This document shows, one piece after another, positions 16,542-23,962 of a DNA stretch of 40,894 nt. The stretch lies in NCBI GenBank assembly GCA_964372275.1, contig CAYJRR010000024.1, positions 1-40,894 on the forward strand, in the 5' to 3' direction. The translations under genes were made by a program, and so were the position numbers. Position 1 is the first letter of the stretch. Each line of letters begins with the position of its first letter. Source of the DNA: CAYJRR01 sp964372275 [NCBI: uncultured bacterium]. GTDB lineage: Bacteria; CAYJRR01. The notes beneath the pieces were generated by a model. It was not told the origin of the DNA. It did not search any database and saw nothing but the letters and a program-made list of their open reading frames with translations.

Positions 16542-17602
16542 TCGCCCCCCCACGCGTAGGCGGAGCTGGAGGCGGCCTTCGGCGCCACGTCGACGACGCG
16601 GTTGCCGTTCTCCGCCCAGCCTCTCGAGAACTGGTCGAGCGGAAGGTCGTAGGTGCCGAACGGGTCGGTGACGCGCACCGTTCCGGCGTTCCGGTCGACG
16701 GCGGTGACGGTCACGGTGTGTCCGCACAGCGACGCGCACGAGCTCCCCTGGACCTGACTCGCGTCGAGGATCAGCACCGGGGTATGCCGGTCGCGGAGCA
16801 TCTGCTCCAGGTCGGCGACGCTCGACTGCCGGTTTCGCGCCTCGAATCCGTTCCGGACCAGGTGCTGCTGCATCCAGTCGAGCGTCATCTTCCCTTCGGT
16901 CACCTTCGTCGTCTGCGTGCCGAAGACGTTCATCCCGAAGAACGACATCCCGAAGCGGGGCTGCTTCAACTCCTTCTGGTTGGTGAGCCCCGCCTGGACG
17001 GTGTTGGAGGTGATCTCCTTCAGCGTACCCGGGAGGAGCCGCCACAACGCGTACTGGCTGCAGAGCTGGGGACTGTCGATCCCTGCGGCCTTCCCCGCCT
17101 CCGCCAGCCACTGTGCCGTCGCCTGGCTCGCGCCGCCCGGTGGCTGGCCGAGCGGAGGGACGAAGGCACTCGCCGTGCCGCCCGACGCGCGCGCGCCCGC
17201 GAACGCGGCGAGGGCGACCCCGCCGGTGTTCCCGCCCTCGAGGTTCCCCTGCGGATTGCGCGCCGTTCCGGGTCCGGTCGCGGCCCCGCCGTTGCCGGCC
17301 GCGATCGGGCCCGATCCCGCGTTCAAGGAGCCCGAACCGGTGGCCTGGGGAAGGCGCACCGCCCCCGGCGAACCGCCGCCGGGAGGGGTCGAGCCCGTCC
17401 CGGTGTAGCTGCCGCCGACCCCGTTGATCTGGTGCGTCGCCAGGATCCCGCTGACGTCCTTTCCGAGCGCGAACGTCCCCTCCCGGAACTTGGGCACGTA
17501 GACGAACGACGCCGCCACGACGGCGATCACCGCCACCGAGATCAACAGCGTGTATTCGGTCCCGGCCTGACCGAAGGCGGACGCGAAGCCGCGGCGCGTC
17601 AT
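16538..17602 (-). CDS. Flp-type prepilin signal fused to C39-like cysteine peptidase domain
   Basis: 354 residues. The N-terminus MTRRGFASAFGQAGTEYTLL is a type-IVb/Flp prepilin signal: Gly11 then Gln12, with Glu at +5 and Tyr at +6 of the mature protein, followed by the hydrophobic helix ISVAVIAVVAASFVYV. Residues 60-160 are a Gly/Ser/Pro linker. The C-terminal part fits a papain-fold C39-type peptidase: nucleophile C181 (LCSQYALWRLLPG), H295 in CGHTVTVTAVD, D313 in VTDPFGTYDL. Start ATG with AAGGGAG at good spacing. Downstream is a TTG-coupled TPR gene. Peptidase activity is inferred from motif order and is unproven. Confidence 0.8.
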   Translation of the reverse strand: MTRRGFASAFGQAGTEYTLLISVAVIAVVAASFVYVPKFREGTFALGKDVSGILATHQINGVGGSYTGTGSTPPGGGSPGAVRLPQATGSGSLNAGSGPIAAGNGGAATGPGTARNPQGNLEGGNTGGVALAAFAGARASGGTASAFVPPLGQPPGGASQATAQWLAEAGKAAGIDSPQLCSQYALWRLLPGTLKEITSNTVQAGLTNQKELKQPRFGMSFFGMNVFGTQTTKVTEGKMTLDWMQQHLVRNGFEARNRQSSVADLEQMLRDRHTPVLILDASQVQGSSCASLCGHTVTVTAVDRNAGTVRVTDPFGTYDLPLDQFSRGWAENGNRVVDVAPKAASSSAYAWGGD

Positions 17603-17641
17603 GGCGGAGCGCTCCCTTTGCCGTTGCAACGACCCGAGATT

Positions 17642-17671
17642 ATTGTACTCGCCTCCTGAGCGGCCTGTCGA
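17642..17671 (-). promoter_or_regulatory. promoter of the prepilin-peptidase operon
   Basis: On the minus strand TCGACA (17671-17666) and TACAAT (17647-17642) are spaced by 18 bp, a good sigma-70 match in a small AT-richer patch. The predicted start leaves a leader of about 33 nt before the ATG at 17602. A perfect 10-bp palindrome CGTTGCAACG (17622-17631) lies in that leader. Confidence 0.55.
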
Positions 17672-17682
17672 CAACGCGTCCC

Positions 17683-20010
17683 TTGGCCGTGATCGCCGCG
17701 GCCGCCACGGTAACCCTGTGGTTTCACGCGCATCCTTGGGTCCGGCCGCTGGCGGCGCCGGTCGAACGACGGCTGTACGACTGGCGCCTGTCGCTGCGGA
17801 CCGATCGCGGCTGGCCCTCCGACCTGGTGATGGTGCCGATCGACGACCGCGCGCTGAAGGCGTACGGCGGCTGGCCGTGGCCCCGCACGCTCCAGGCGAC
17901 GCTGGTCTCCGAGCTCCGGCAGCTCGGCGCGAAGACGCTGCTGCTCGATCTGGTGCACGCCGCGCCCTACGACCCCGAAGGGGACCGTCGACTCGCCGAG
18001 ACACTCGGACGGGCCGTTCTCCCGGTCGGGCCGGGGACGATGGAACCGTCCTTCTCCACCGAGATGCGGTCGACGTTGGTAGCGGCCGCCGCCGACCCGA
18101 AGACGGAGTTCTCCGCGGAGGACCTGCAACGGCCGCTCGACGACTTCGTCCGCGCGAGTCTGGGGATCGGCCACGCGATCGTCTTCAACAACCAGGAAGG
18201 CTCGGTGCGCGGGATCGCCCCGTTGATCGCGGTCCGCGAGGAGAAGGGGGCGCTTCCCTCCGCGGCGGCGGTGGCGTGGCTGCGCCAGCGCGACCTCGAT
18301 CCGGCGGAGATCCGAACCCGCCCCGGAGCGGTGCTCCTCCCCGGCGGCCGCCCGATCCCGGTCTGCTGCCGTCCCGGGGATCTCGGCGGTCCGGTGAGCG
18401 GCATCGGACCCGGCGAAGCGGCGCTCGACCTGGTTCCGCGCCGACCCTTGAGGCTCCCGCCGACCGTCTCGGCCGCCGAGGTCCTCCGGCGCCACGAGGA
18501 GGGCGCCGAGGAACGGATCCGCCGCGCGCTCGAGGGCAAGCTGGCGCTGGTCTACGTCGACTCGGTCTACGCGCCGGACGACGTCGTCACCCCGCTGGGC
18601 CGCAAGCTTCCCGGCGGCGTGCTCCTGGCCTACGCCGTCCGGACGTTCGCACTCGGGAACCTCCCGCGCGGAGTTCCGATCGCATGGACGATCCTGGCGC
18701 TCGCCTTCGCAACCGCCGTCGCCGCGCCGTGGCTCTCCCGAAGACCGCCGGCCTCGGTCCTCGCCGCGACCGCCGGTGGCGCGAGCGTGGTGATGATCGC
18801 CGGCGTGGCGCTGGTGCCGACGGCCGACCTGTTCCTGCCGATCGCCTATCCGGTCCTCTTCCTGCTGCTGGCCGGCGGCGCGCTCACCGCCTTCTCCGCG
18901 CGCCGTCTCGAGACGGAGCGGCGGCGGCTGCGGAAGCTGCTTCGGGCGGCCCTCCGGCATCCGGCGCGCAGCGAGAGCATTCCGGCCGAACCGCGGCGCG
19001 GCGACGAACCGACGCGGCCGCACGAGAACCAGGGCAAGGACCGTCTGTCGGAGGCGCCGACGATCGAAGGCTTTCTCCCGTCCGAGAGCGTGGCCGGACC
19101 CCGCACCGCCGGAAGCGCCGGGACACGCGATTCGGCGGCGCTGCTCCTCGCCGGCCGCGCGCTCGAGGAGGACGTCGAGATCGGCCGATACCTGGTGAAG
19201 CGCTCGCTCGGACGCGGTGGGATGGGGGCGATCTTCCTCGCGGTCGACCGGGACCTCGACCGCCCGGTGGCGATCAAGATCCTGGAGCGCGCCGACGCCG
19301 GCTCCTACGCCCGTTTCCGCCGGGAAGCGCTCGCGGTGGCGCGGATCAGCCATCCGAACGTGGTGCAGATCTACGAGGTGGGGCTCGACGCGCAGGTCCC
19401 CTTCATCGTCATGGAGTACGTCGCCGGCGGAAACGTCAGCGACCTGCTCTCCGATCCGGTCGTGTCCAAACCGATCCCGTGGGAACGCGCCAGCCGCATG
19501 GTGATGGGGGTCGCCCGGGGGCTGGGCGCGGCGCACGCGCAGGGGATCGTGCACCGCGACGTGAAGCCGGCGAACCTGCTGCTCGAGCGGTACACCGGCG
19601 ACGTGGCCAAGATCGCCGACTTCGGGATCGCCAAGCTCGCGGGGGCCTCCGAATCGCTCACCCGGGAGGGGACGTTCGTCGGGACGGTCGGGTACCTGTC
19701 GCCGGAGCAGGCGCGCGGCCTGGAGGTCGATTCGCGCAGCGACGTCTACAGCCTGGCGGTGACCTGGTTCCGGATGCTGACCGGCCGTCGCCCGTACCAC
19801 GGCACGCCGGCGGAGGTGCTGCACCAGACGACGACGCAGTCGATCCCCGACCCGCGTCCCGACCACCCGGGGCTTCCGAAGGAGGTGGCGGAGCTGCTCC
19901 TCCGCATGGGGGACGTCGACCGCGAGCGGCGGCCGGTCGACGGCACGGCCGCCGCCGCGGCGATCGAGGCGCTGCTGCCGCCGCCGCCCGAGCGAACGAC
20001 GAGGCCCTGA
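17683..20010 (+). CDS. CHASE2-domain membrane serine/threonine protein kinase
   Basis: 775 residues from the TTG at 17683. An N-terminal helix leads into an extracytoplasmic CHASE2 sensor (about 25-325: VPIDDRALKAYGGWPWPR, KTLLLDLVHA, LALVYVDSVYAPDD). Three TM helices follow (about 333-350, 358-378, 383-403), then a linker and a eukaryotic-type kinase (about 503-765) with GRGGMGAIF, K532 (VAIK), HRDVKPANLL (D626), DFG (646-648) and SPEQARGLEVDSRSDVYS. All catalytic residues are intact. The start is uncertain: no ATG and no clear ribosome site; CTG, TTG and GTG codons are available. Divergent from the prepilin-peptidase operon. Phosphorylates unknown Ser/Thr targets in response to an envelope signal. 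Confidence 0.9.
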   Translation: MAVIAAAATVTLWFHAHPWVRPLAAPVERRLYDWRLSLRTDRGWPSDLVMVPIDDRALKAYGGWPWPRTLQATLVSELRQLGAKTLLLDLVHAAPYDPEGDRRLAETLGRAVLPVGPGTMEPSFSTEMRSTLVAAAADPKTEFSAEDLQRPLDDFVRASLGIGHAIVFNNQEGSVRGIAPLIAVREEKGALPSAAAVAWLRQRDLDPAEIRTRPGAVLLPGGRPIPVCCRPGDLGGPVSGIGPGEAALDLVPRRPLRLPPTVSAAEVLRRHEEGAEERIRRALEGKLALVYVDSVYAPDDVVTPLGRKLPGGVLLAYAVRTFALGNLPRGVPIAWTILALAFATAVAAPWLSRRPPASVLAATAGGASVVMIAGVALVPTADLFLPIAYPVLFLLLAGGALTAFSARRLETERRRLRKLLRAALRHPARSESIPAEPRRGDEPTRPHENQGKDRLSEAPTIEGFLPSESVAGPRTAGSAGTRDSAALLLAGRALEEDVEIGRYLVKRSLGRGGMGAIFLAVDRDLDRPVAIKILERADAGSYARFRREALAVARISHPNVVQIYEVGLDAQVPFIVMEYVAGGNVSDLLSDPVVSKPIPWERASRMVMGVARGLGAAHAQGIVHRDVKPANLLLERYTGDVAKIADFGIAKLAGASESLTREGTFVGTVGYLSPEQARGLEVDSRSDVYSLAVTWFRMLTGRRPYHGTPAEVLHQTTTQSIPDPRPDHPGLPKEVAELLLRMGDVDRERRPVDGTAAAAAIEALLPPPPERTTRP

Positions 20011-20042
20011 ACCGCGGGGGCGTCCAACGGTGGCGACGGAAC

Positions 20043-20110
20043 GCGTCCGGGGTCGCGGTCGCGGGAACGGGAACGGGAACGGGAACGGTCGCGACCGCGA
20101 CCCCGGACGC
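20043..20110. repeat. perfect 21-bp inverted repeat with GGGAAC tandem loop
   Basis: Arms at 20043-20063 and 20090-20110 are exact reverse complements (21 bp, starting GCGTCCGGGG). The 26-nt loop holds tandem GGGAAC hexamers. It lies in the 108 bp between the convergent kinase and response-regulator genes, so it may terminate both transcripts, but its length and the shared block at 21819-21839 also suit a dispersed palindromic repeat. Confidence 0.85.
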
Positions 20111-20118
20111 CGTCGACG

Positions 20119-20631
20119 TTACCGGCGCCCGTTGCGGCGCTTCTTCACCGCAGCACGGGCCAGCCGTCGCACGGGCCGCGCTCGCGGCCTGGCCGCCTTC
20201 TTCGCCTCGCCCGCCTTCGCCTCCCGCTTCACCTGGCGCACGACCGAGATCACTCCGAAGACGTTGGCGACCCGCTCGAGGAACTCCTGTTTGCGGAACG
20301 GCTTGATGACGTAGTCGTCGGCGCCGATCTCGGAGCCGCGGATCTGGTCCATCACGTCGGCGCGCGCGGTCAGGAAGATGAACGGCGTCTGGGCGAGCGC
20401 CTTTTCGGCGCGCACCCGCCAGCAGAACTCCCAGCCGTCCATCTCCGGCATCATGATGTCGGAGATGATCAGGTCCGGCCGAAACGAGAGCGCCTTCTCC
20501 AACGCCACCCGGCCGTTCGCGGCGTGCAGCGTCTGGTAGCCCTCGCTCTTCAGCAGCGATTCGACGATTCCGACGATGTCCTCGTCGTCGTCGACGACCA
20601 GCACCTTCCGCGCGGTTTTCTTCGGGCTCAT
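20119..20631 (-). CDS. single-domain response regulator with basic tail
   Basis: 170 residues. Receiver domain 8-130 with DDDE (14-17), phosphoacceptor D58 in [12 protein letters not shown]88 and K110 in DDYVIKPF; all functional residues are intact. After the receiver there is no output domain, only a tail of about 35 residues very rich in Arg, Lys and Ala, ending KKRRNGRR, which could bind nucleic acid or a membrane. Leader is very short: the predicted -10 box lies about 15 bp upstream. No kinase gene is adjacent on the same strand, so the partner is unknown. Divergent from lpxD. Confidence 0.92.
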   Translation of the reverse strand: MSPKKTARKVLVVDDDEDIVGIVESLLKSEGYQTLHAANGRVALEKALSFRPDLIISDIMMPEMDGWEFCWRVRAEKALAQTPFIFLTARADVMDQIRGSEIGADDYVIKPFRKQEFLERVANVFGVISVVRQVKREAKAGEAKKAARPRARPVRRLARAAVKKRRNGRR

Positions 20632-20636
20632 GAAGG

Positions 20637-20654
20637 CGGTAGAAGACTCTACCG
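20637..20654. promoter_or_regulatory. operator-like dyad over the response-regulator promoter
   Basis: CGGTAGA, 4-base spacer, TCTACCG: a perfect 7-bp dyad. It overlaps the predicted -10 box (20646-20651) and start of the response-regulator gene, in the 60 bp between it and lpxD. A repressor bound here would block that promoter. Equally it could form a hairpin in the 5' leader. Confidence 0.45.
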
Positions 20655-20675
20655 AGGCGGGCGGAAGTCGGTCAA
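20646..20675 (-). promoter_or_regulatory. promoter of the single-domain response regulator
   Basis: Minus strand TTGACC (20675-20670), 18-bp spacer, TAGAGT (20651-20646): a good sigma-70 match with the same 18-bp spacing as the candidate rpsU promoter. Predicted leader before the ATG at 20631 is only about 8-10 nt. Confidence 0.5.
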
Positions 20676-20691
20676 CAATGGGGCCCCTTCC

Positions 20692-21765
20692 ATGGACGCC
20701 GTGACCGCCTCCAGCGCCCCTCGCCCTCTCTCCCGCGTAGCCGAACTGATCGGGGGAACGATCGTCGAGGGCCGGCCGGACCTGCCGATCGCGGCGCTCG
20801 CCGGGCTCGAGGACGCGGGGGACGGGGACCTCTCTTTCTTCGACGACCCGAAGTACCGGCGAGCCGCGCTTGCGACGAAGGCGAGCGCCCTCCTGGTGCG
20901 AGAACCGCTCGCCGGATTCCGCGGCGCCCAGGTGCGGGTGGCGATGCCCTACCTCTCCTTCATGCAGCTGGTGCCCGAGTTCTACCCGGCGCCGCCGCGC
21001 GCCGCCGGGAGGCACCCGACGGCGGTGATCGACCCGACGGCGAAGGTCGACCCGTCGGCGGCGATCGGCCCCTACGCCGTCGTGGAGGCCGGCGCGGAGA
21101 TCGGCTCTGGCGCCACGCTCCACGCGCACGCGCACGTGGGACGCGGAGCGGTCGTCGGCGAGGGCTCGGTCCTCTACCCGCACACCGTGGTTTGGGAGCG
21201 CTCGCGACTCGGGGCGCGGGTGATCGTGCACAGCGGAGCCGTGATCGGCGACGACGGCTTCGGCTACCGGCGCGACGAAAGCGGCCACCGCAAGATCCCC
21301 CACGTGGGCCACGTCGAGGTCGGCGACGACGTCGAGATCGGCTGCAACACCACCATCGACCGCGGCACCTTCGGTCGGACGCGGATCGGCGCCGGCACCA
21401 AGATCGACAACCTGGTGCAGATCGCCCACAACGTGCAGATCGGCGAGAAGGCGCTGATCGTCGCCCAGGCCGGTCTCGCCGGAAGCTCGCGCATCGGCAA
21501 CTTCGCCATCGTCGCCGGCCAGACCGGCATCGCCGACCACGCCGTCGTCGGCGACGGCGCCATCCTGATCGCCCAGAGCGGCGTCACCAAGCGTGCCAAG
21601 GGGGGCGAGGTCTACGGCGGCAGCCCGATCCTGCCCTACAAGACGTGGTTCAAGGTTCAGTCGGCGCTGAGGTTCCTGCCGAGGCTGCTGGGGAGGGTGC
21701 GCGCGATCGAGGAGAGGCTCGGGATTGCGATCGCTCCGGAGAAGAACGAAGAATCGGAGTCGTAG
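20692..21765 (+). CDS. lpxD: UDP-3-O-acylglucosamine N-acyltransferase LpxD
   Basis: Transfers an R-3-hydroxyacyl chain from ACP to UDP-3-O-acylglucosamine in lipid A synthesis. 357 residues, the usual length. The N-terminal uridine-binding domain ([10 protein letters not shown], about 47-56) is followed by left-handed beta-helix hexapeptide repeats ([23 protein letters not shown] onwards) and a C-terminal helix. The catalytic histidine is H246 in QIAHNVQIG, and the DDGFGY and NTTIDRG segments are family signatures. The ATG at 20692 gives the normal N-terminus; no strong ribosome site is seen. Other lpx genes (lpxA, fabZ) are not adjacent, which is an uncommon isolated setting. Confidence 0.96.
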   Translation: MDAVTASSAPRPLSRVAELIGGTIVEGRPDLPIAALAGLEDAGDGDLSFFDDPKYRRAALATKASALLVREPLAGFRGAQVRVAMPYLSFMQLVPEFYPAPPRAAGRHPTAVIDPTAKVDPSAAIGPYAVVEAGAEIGSGATLHAHAHVGRGAVVGEGSVLYPHTVVWERSRLGARVIVHSGAVIGDDGFGYRRDESGHRKIPHVGHVEVGDDVEIGCNTTIDRGTFGRTRIGAGTKIDNLVQIAHNVQIGEKALIVAQAGLAGSSRIGNFAIVAGQTGIADHAVVGDGAILIAQSGVTKRAKGGEVYGGSPILPYKTWFKVQSALRFLPRLLGRVRAIEERLGIAIAPEKNEESES

Positions 21766-21803
21766 CCCGCGCGACATCGGTCCGAACCGCCGTTGCACGG
21801 TCG

Positions 21804-22089
21804 ATCATGATCGCGCTCGCGTCCGGGGTCGCGGTCGCGACCGTGGCCGTTCCCGCGACGGCGTCCGAGGGATGACCCCTGCGACGTTCGCTTGGGAAGA
21901 GGACGGCGGCTTCGGCATCGGGCGTGACAGCGTCGGGGAGCGCGCGCTCCTCAATCTGTAGTCGCGGGCGCGCCCGATGCCGAAGCCGCCGTCCCAGGAT
22001 TCGAGCGGCTCCGTCCCAGGGGTCATCCCTCGGGAACGGTCTCGGACGCGACCGCGCTCGCGGACGCGAGCACTCCGCCGAAGCGATCA
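21804..22089. repeat. nested inverted repeat element, about 286 bp
   Basis: Two arms of about 120 bp in opposite orientation. Exact pairs, outermost first: 21815-21825 with 22061-22071; 21847-21855 with 22031-22039; 21866-21881 with 22017-22032 (16 bp); 21901-21924 with 21971-21994 (24 bp, perfect). The 46-nt centre contains a further palindrome, GGAGCGCGCGCTCC (21937-21950). Arms differ by indels of 3, 11 and 12 bp. The left arm contains (21819-21839) the same 21-bp block that forms the palindrome at 20043. No transposase, terminal inverted repeat boundary or target duplication was recognised. Confidence 0.85.
21901..21994. repeat. core hairpin of the nested element
   Basis: Perfect 24-bp arms (21901-21924, 21971-21994) flank a 46-nt loop with its own 14-bp palindrome. 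As RNA from either strand it would fold into a long stem topped by a small hairpin. Could be a terminator for lpxD and the opposing operon, or a structured RNA. Confidence 0.8.
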
Positions 22090-22127
22090 CTTCGCGGTAC
22101 TCCGCCGTCGGACGATTCCGTGTCGCG

Positions 22128-22874
22128 CTACTCGCCCAGCGCTTCCCGCAGCTCGGCCTTGGTGATCACGCCCTTCCGAAGCAGCACCGTGACCAGCGCC
22201 TTCAGCTCCGCCCCCACCGCGGCGCCGTCCAGCTCCGCGGCGCGGGTGGTGGTCATCTTGCGGGTCTTGCGGCGGGCGAAGGAGGGGAGGTCGTCGGCGG
22301 TCGGCTCGTCGTCGGCGCCGGGATCGGTCGGGGCTTCGACGTCGCGCTCGTCCCCCTGGTGCACGATCGTCATCCGGCGATCGGCGGTTCCTCGGGCGTG
22401 GAGCGGAGCGCTACCCGACACGGCGGCGCCGTAGTACTTGCGCATCGCCTCGGCGATCCCGGTGATCGTCGAGAGGACCGTCCGGACGTTCATCCCGGTG
22501 ACGAACTTGATCTGGTCGATCGCGTCCAGGTTGAGGGGATCGGCCATCGCCACGATCAGGGTGCGCCGCCCTCCCCCCTTGCTCTCCACCGCGATCGGCA
22601 CGAAGTCGAACTTCTCCGCCAGGCGCGCCGGGACGAGCTTGATGACGTCGGGCGAGACGCGGATGTGCGAGATGTCGACGATCGGGAGCTTCAGCGTGCT
22701 CCCGAGGACGCGCATCAGCATCTCCTCGGTGAGGAACCCCTTGGCGACGAGCGCCGTCCCGAGACGCTGCCTCCAGGTGCGCTGGTGCTGCAGCGCGGCC
22801 TGGAGCTGCGCCTCGTTGATGATCCCCGCCTCCTTCAGGATCTCGCCGAGCCGCTTTTTCGTCCGTTCAGGCAA
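22128..22874 (-). CDS. stand-alone MshEN-type (GspE/PilB N-terminal) c-di-GMP-binding-like protein
   Basis: 248 residues. Two MshEN motifs lie 5 residues apart: residues 8-31 (RLGEILKEAGIINEAQL...HQ) match the c-di-GMP consensus fully; residues 37-60 (RLGTALVAKGFLTEEML) keep R-L-G, the glycine and leucines but end in Thr instead of Gln. The rest of the GspE N domain follows (VPARLAEKFDFVPIAV, VAMADPLNLDAIDQIKFVTG), but there is no ATPase. A charged linker leads to a final helix pair (ALVTVLLRKGVITKAELREA). Start TTG at 22874 overlaps the diguanylate cyclase stop by 8 nt, coupling synthesis of messenger and reader. Confidence 0.87.
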   Translation of the reverse strand: MPERTKKRLGEILKEAGIINEAQLQAALQHQRTWRQRLGTALVAKGFLTEEMLMRVLGSTLKLPIVDISHIRVSPDVIKLVPARLAEKFDFVPIAVESKGGGRRTLIVAMADPLNLDAIDQIKFVTGMNVRTVLSTITGIAEAMRKYYGAAVSGSAPLHARGTADRRMTIVHQGDERDVEAPTDPGADDEPTADDLPSFARRKTRKMTTTRAAELDGAAVGAELKALVTVLLRKGVITKAELREALGE

Positions 22875-23907
22875 GTTCCACCCGGTTGCGGCCGGCCCCT
22901 TTGGCGCGGAACAGCGCGGCGTCGGCGCGCGCCAACACGTCTCGCGAGGTGCGGCCGTCCTGCGGAAAGCAACCGATTCCGACCGAGACGGTCAGCCTTC
23001 CGAGCGGCTGCGACTCCTCCCCCGGGAACTCCGCCTTCTCGATGAAGCCGCGGATCTTCTCCGCCACCTGCGCGCCGTGCTCCTTCGGCGTCTGCGGGAG
23101 GACGATGACGAACTCCTCGCCGCCGTAACGCGCCACGGTGTCGACCTCGCGCACGTTCTCCACCAGGAGGAACGCCACCCGTTTCAGGACCTCGTCGCCG
23201 CGCGGGTGGCCGTGGGTGTCGTTGTAGACCTTGAAGTGGTCGACGTCGATCACGCACAGCGACACCGGGATCCCGAAACGTTCGGCGCGCGCGACCTCCT
23301 GCTCGAACTTCTCCTGGAAGAAACGGTGGTTGTAGAGGCCGGTCAGGCCGTCGGTGACCGCGAGCTGCTTGAGCTTCTCGTTGGCCTCTTCGTATTCGCG
23401 CGTCCGCTCGCGCACCCGCCGCTCCAGCTCCTCGTTCTTCCGCTGGAGCTCGACCAGGAGCCGGCGGTTCTCGGCCCCCAGCCGGTAGGCCTCCAGCGCG
23501 CGGCGGATCCAGGTCCCGAGCTCGCGCGAGTCCCAGGGCTTGGTGACGTAGTGGTAGATGTGCCCCTTGTTGACGGCGTCGATCAGCGCGCCGACGTCGG
23601 CGTAGCCGGTGAGCACCATCGTCAACATGTGCGGCCGCAGGCGGGTCGCCTTCTCCAGGAACTCGACGCCGGTCATCTCCGGCATCCGCTGGTCGGTGAT
23701 CACCAGCGCCACGTCCTCGCGCTCCACGATCTCCAGCGCCTTCTTGCCGGAGGTGGCCCGCAGGATGGTGAACTCGGAGCGGAAGTTGAGCTCGAAGGCG
23801 TCGAGGTTCTCCGGCTCGTCGTCGACGATCAGCACCGGGAGCCCCTTGAGGTCGTCCGAGCGCTCGTCGGCTCGGGTCCAGCTTTTCGTCGCGGCGGCGG
23901 TCGACAC
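22867..23907 (-). CDS. response-regulator diguanylate cyclase (REC-GGDEF)
   Basis: 346 residues from GTG 23907. REC 24-140 with DDE, D72 in ITDQRMPEM and K123 in YVTKPWD. A coiled coil follows (145-180). The GGDEF domain is 183-343: LTGLYNHR, DVDHFKVYND, active site GGEEF (262-266) and inhibitory I-site R253-x-x-D256 exactly five residues before it. It should make c-di-GMP upon phosphorylation and be feedback-inhibited. The open frame runs on for about 150 codons upstream, but that part is low-complexity and crosses the predicted promoter, so GTG 23907 is chosen. The REC domain resembles REC1 of the 10964 regulator. Confidence 0.94.
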   Translation of the reverse strand: MSTAAATKSWTRADERSDDLKGLPVLIVDDEPENLDAFELNFRSEFTILRATSGKKALEIVEREDVALVITDQRMPEMTGVEFLEKATRLRPHMLTMVLTGYADVGALIDAVNKGHIYHYVTKPWDSRELGTWIRRALEAYRLGAENRRLLVELQRKNEELERRVRERTREYEEANEKLKQLAVTDGLTGLYNHRFFQEKFEQEVARAERFGIPVSLCVIDVDHFKVYNDTHGHPRGDEVLKRVAFLLVENVREVDTVARYGGEEFVIVLPQTPKEHGAQVAEKIRGFIEKAEFPGEESQPLGRLTVSVGIGCFPQDGRTSRDVLARADAALFRAKGAGRNRVELA

Positions 23908-23945
23908 GGGCGGCTTTCGGGGTCCCGGCCGGCCCCTAGCCCGGA

Positions 23946-23962
23946 GTTCCCTCGCCGGGAAC
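23946..23962. promoter_or_regulatory. operator-like dyad at the diguanylate cyclase promoter
   Basis: GTTCCC, 5-base spacer, GGGAAC: a 6-bp perfect dyad that abuts and slightly overlaps the predicted -10 box (23960-23965) and covers the start site of the diguanylate cyclase promoter. Confidence 0.4.

Larger units (their letters stand above)
21766..22127. other. 362-bp intergenic region filled by a nested inverted duplication
   Basis: No recognisable gene. It lies between the convergent 3' ends of lpxD and the MshEN gene. Almost all of it belongs to one imperfect inverted repeat (about 21804-22089), described separately. Short reading frames exist on both arms (21807-21875 and 21872-21961 plus; 22026 leftward on minus), but there is no independent evidence they are translated. 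Confidence 0.8.

Noticed and set aside
20041-20110. Possible CRISPR or tandem-repeat array at the GGGAAC repeats
   Set aside because: Only about four hexamers inside one palindrome, no spacers and no cas genes.
21650-22090. 146-codon minus-strand frame through the nested repeat
   Set aside because: Arg/Pro-rich, runs into the 3' end of lpxD, and its extent follows the repeat instead of any gene-like start or ribosome site.
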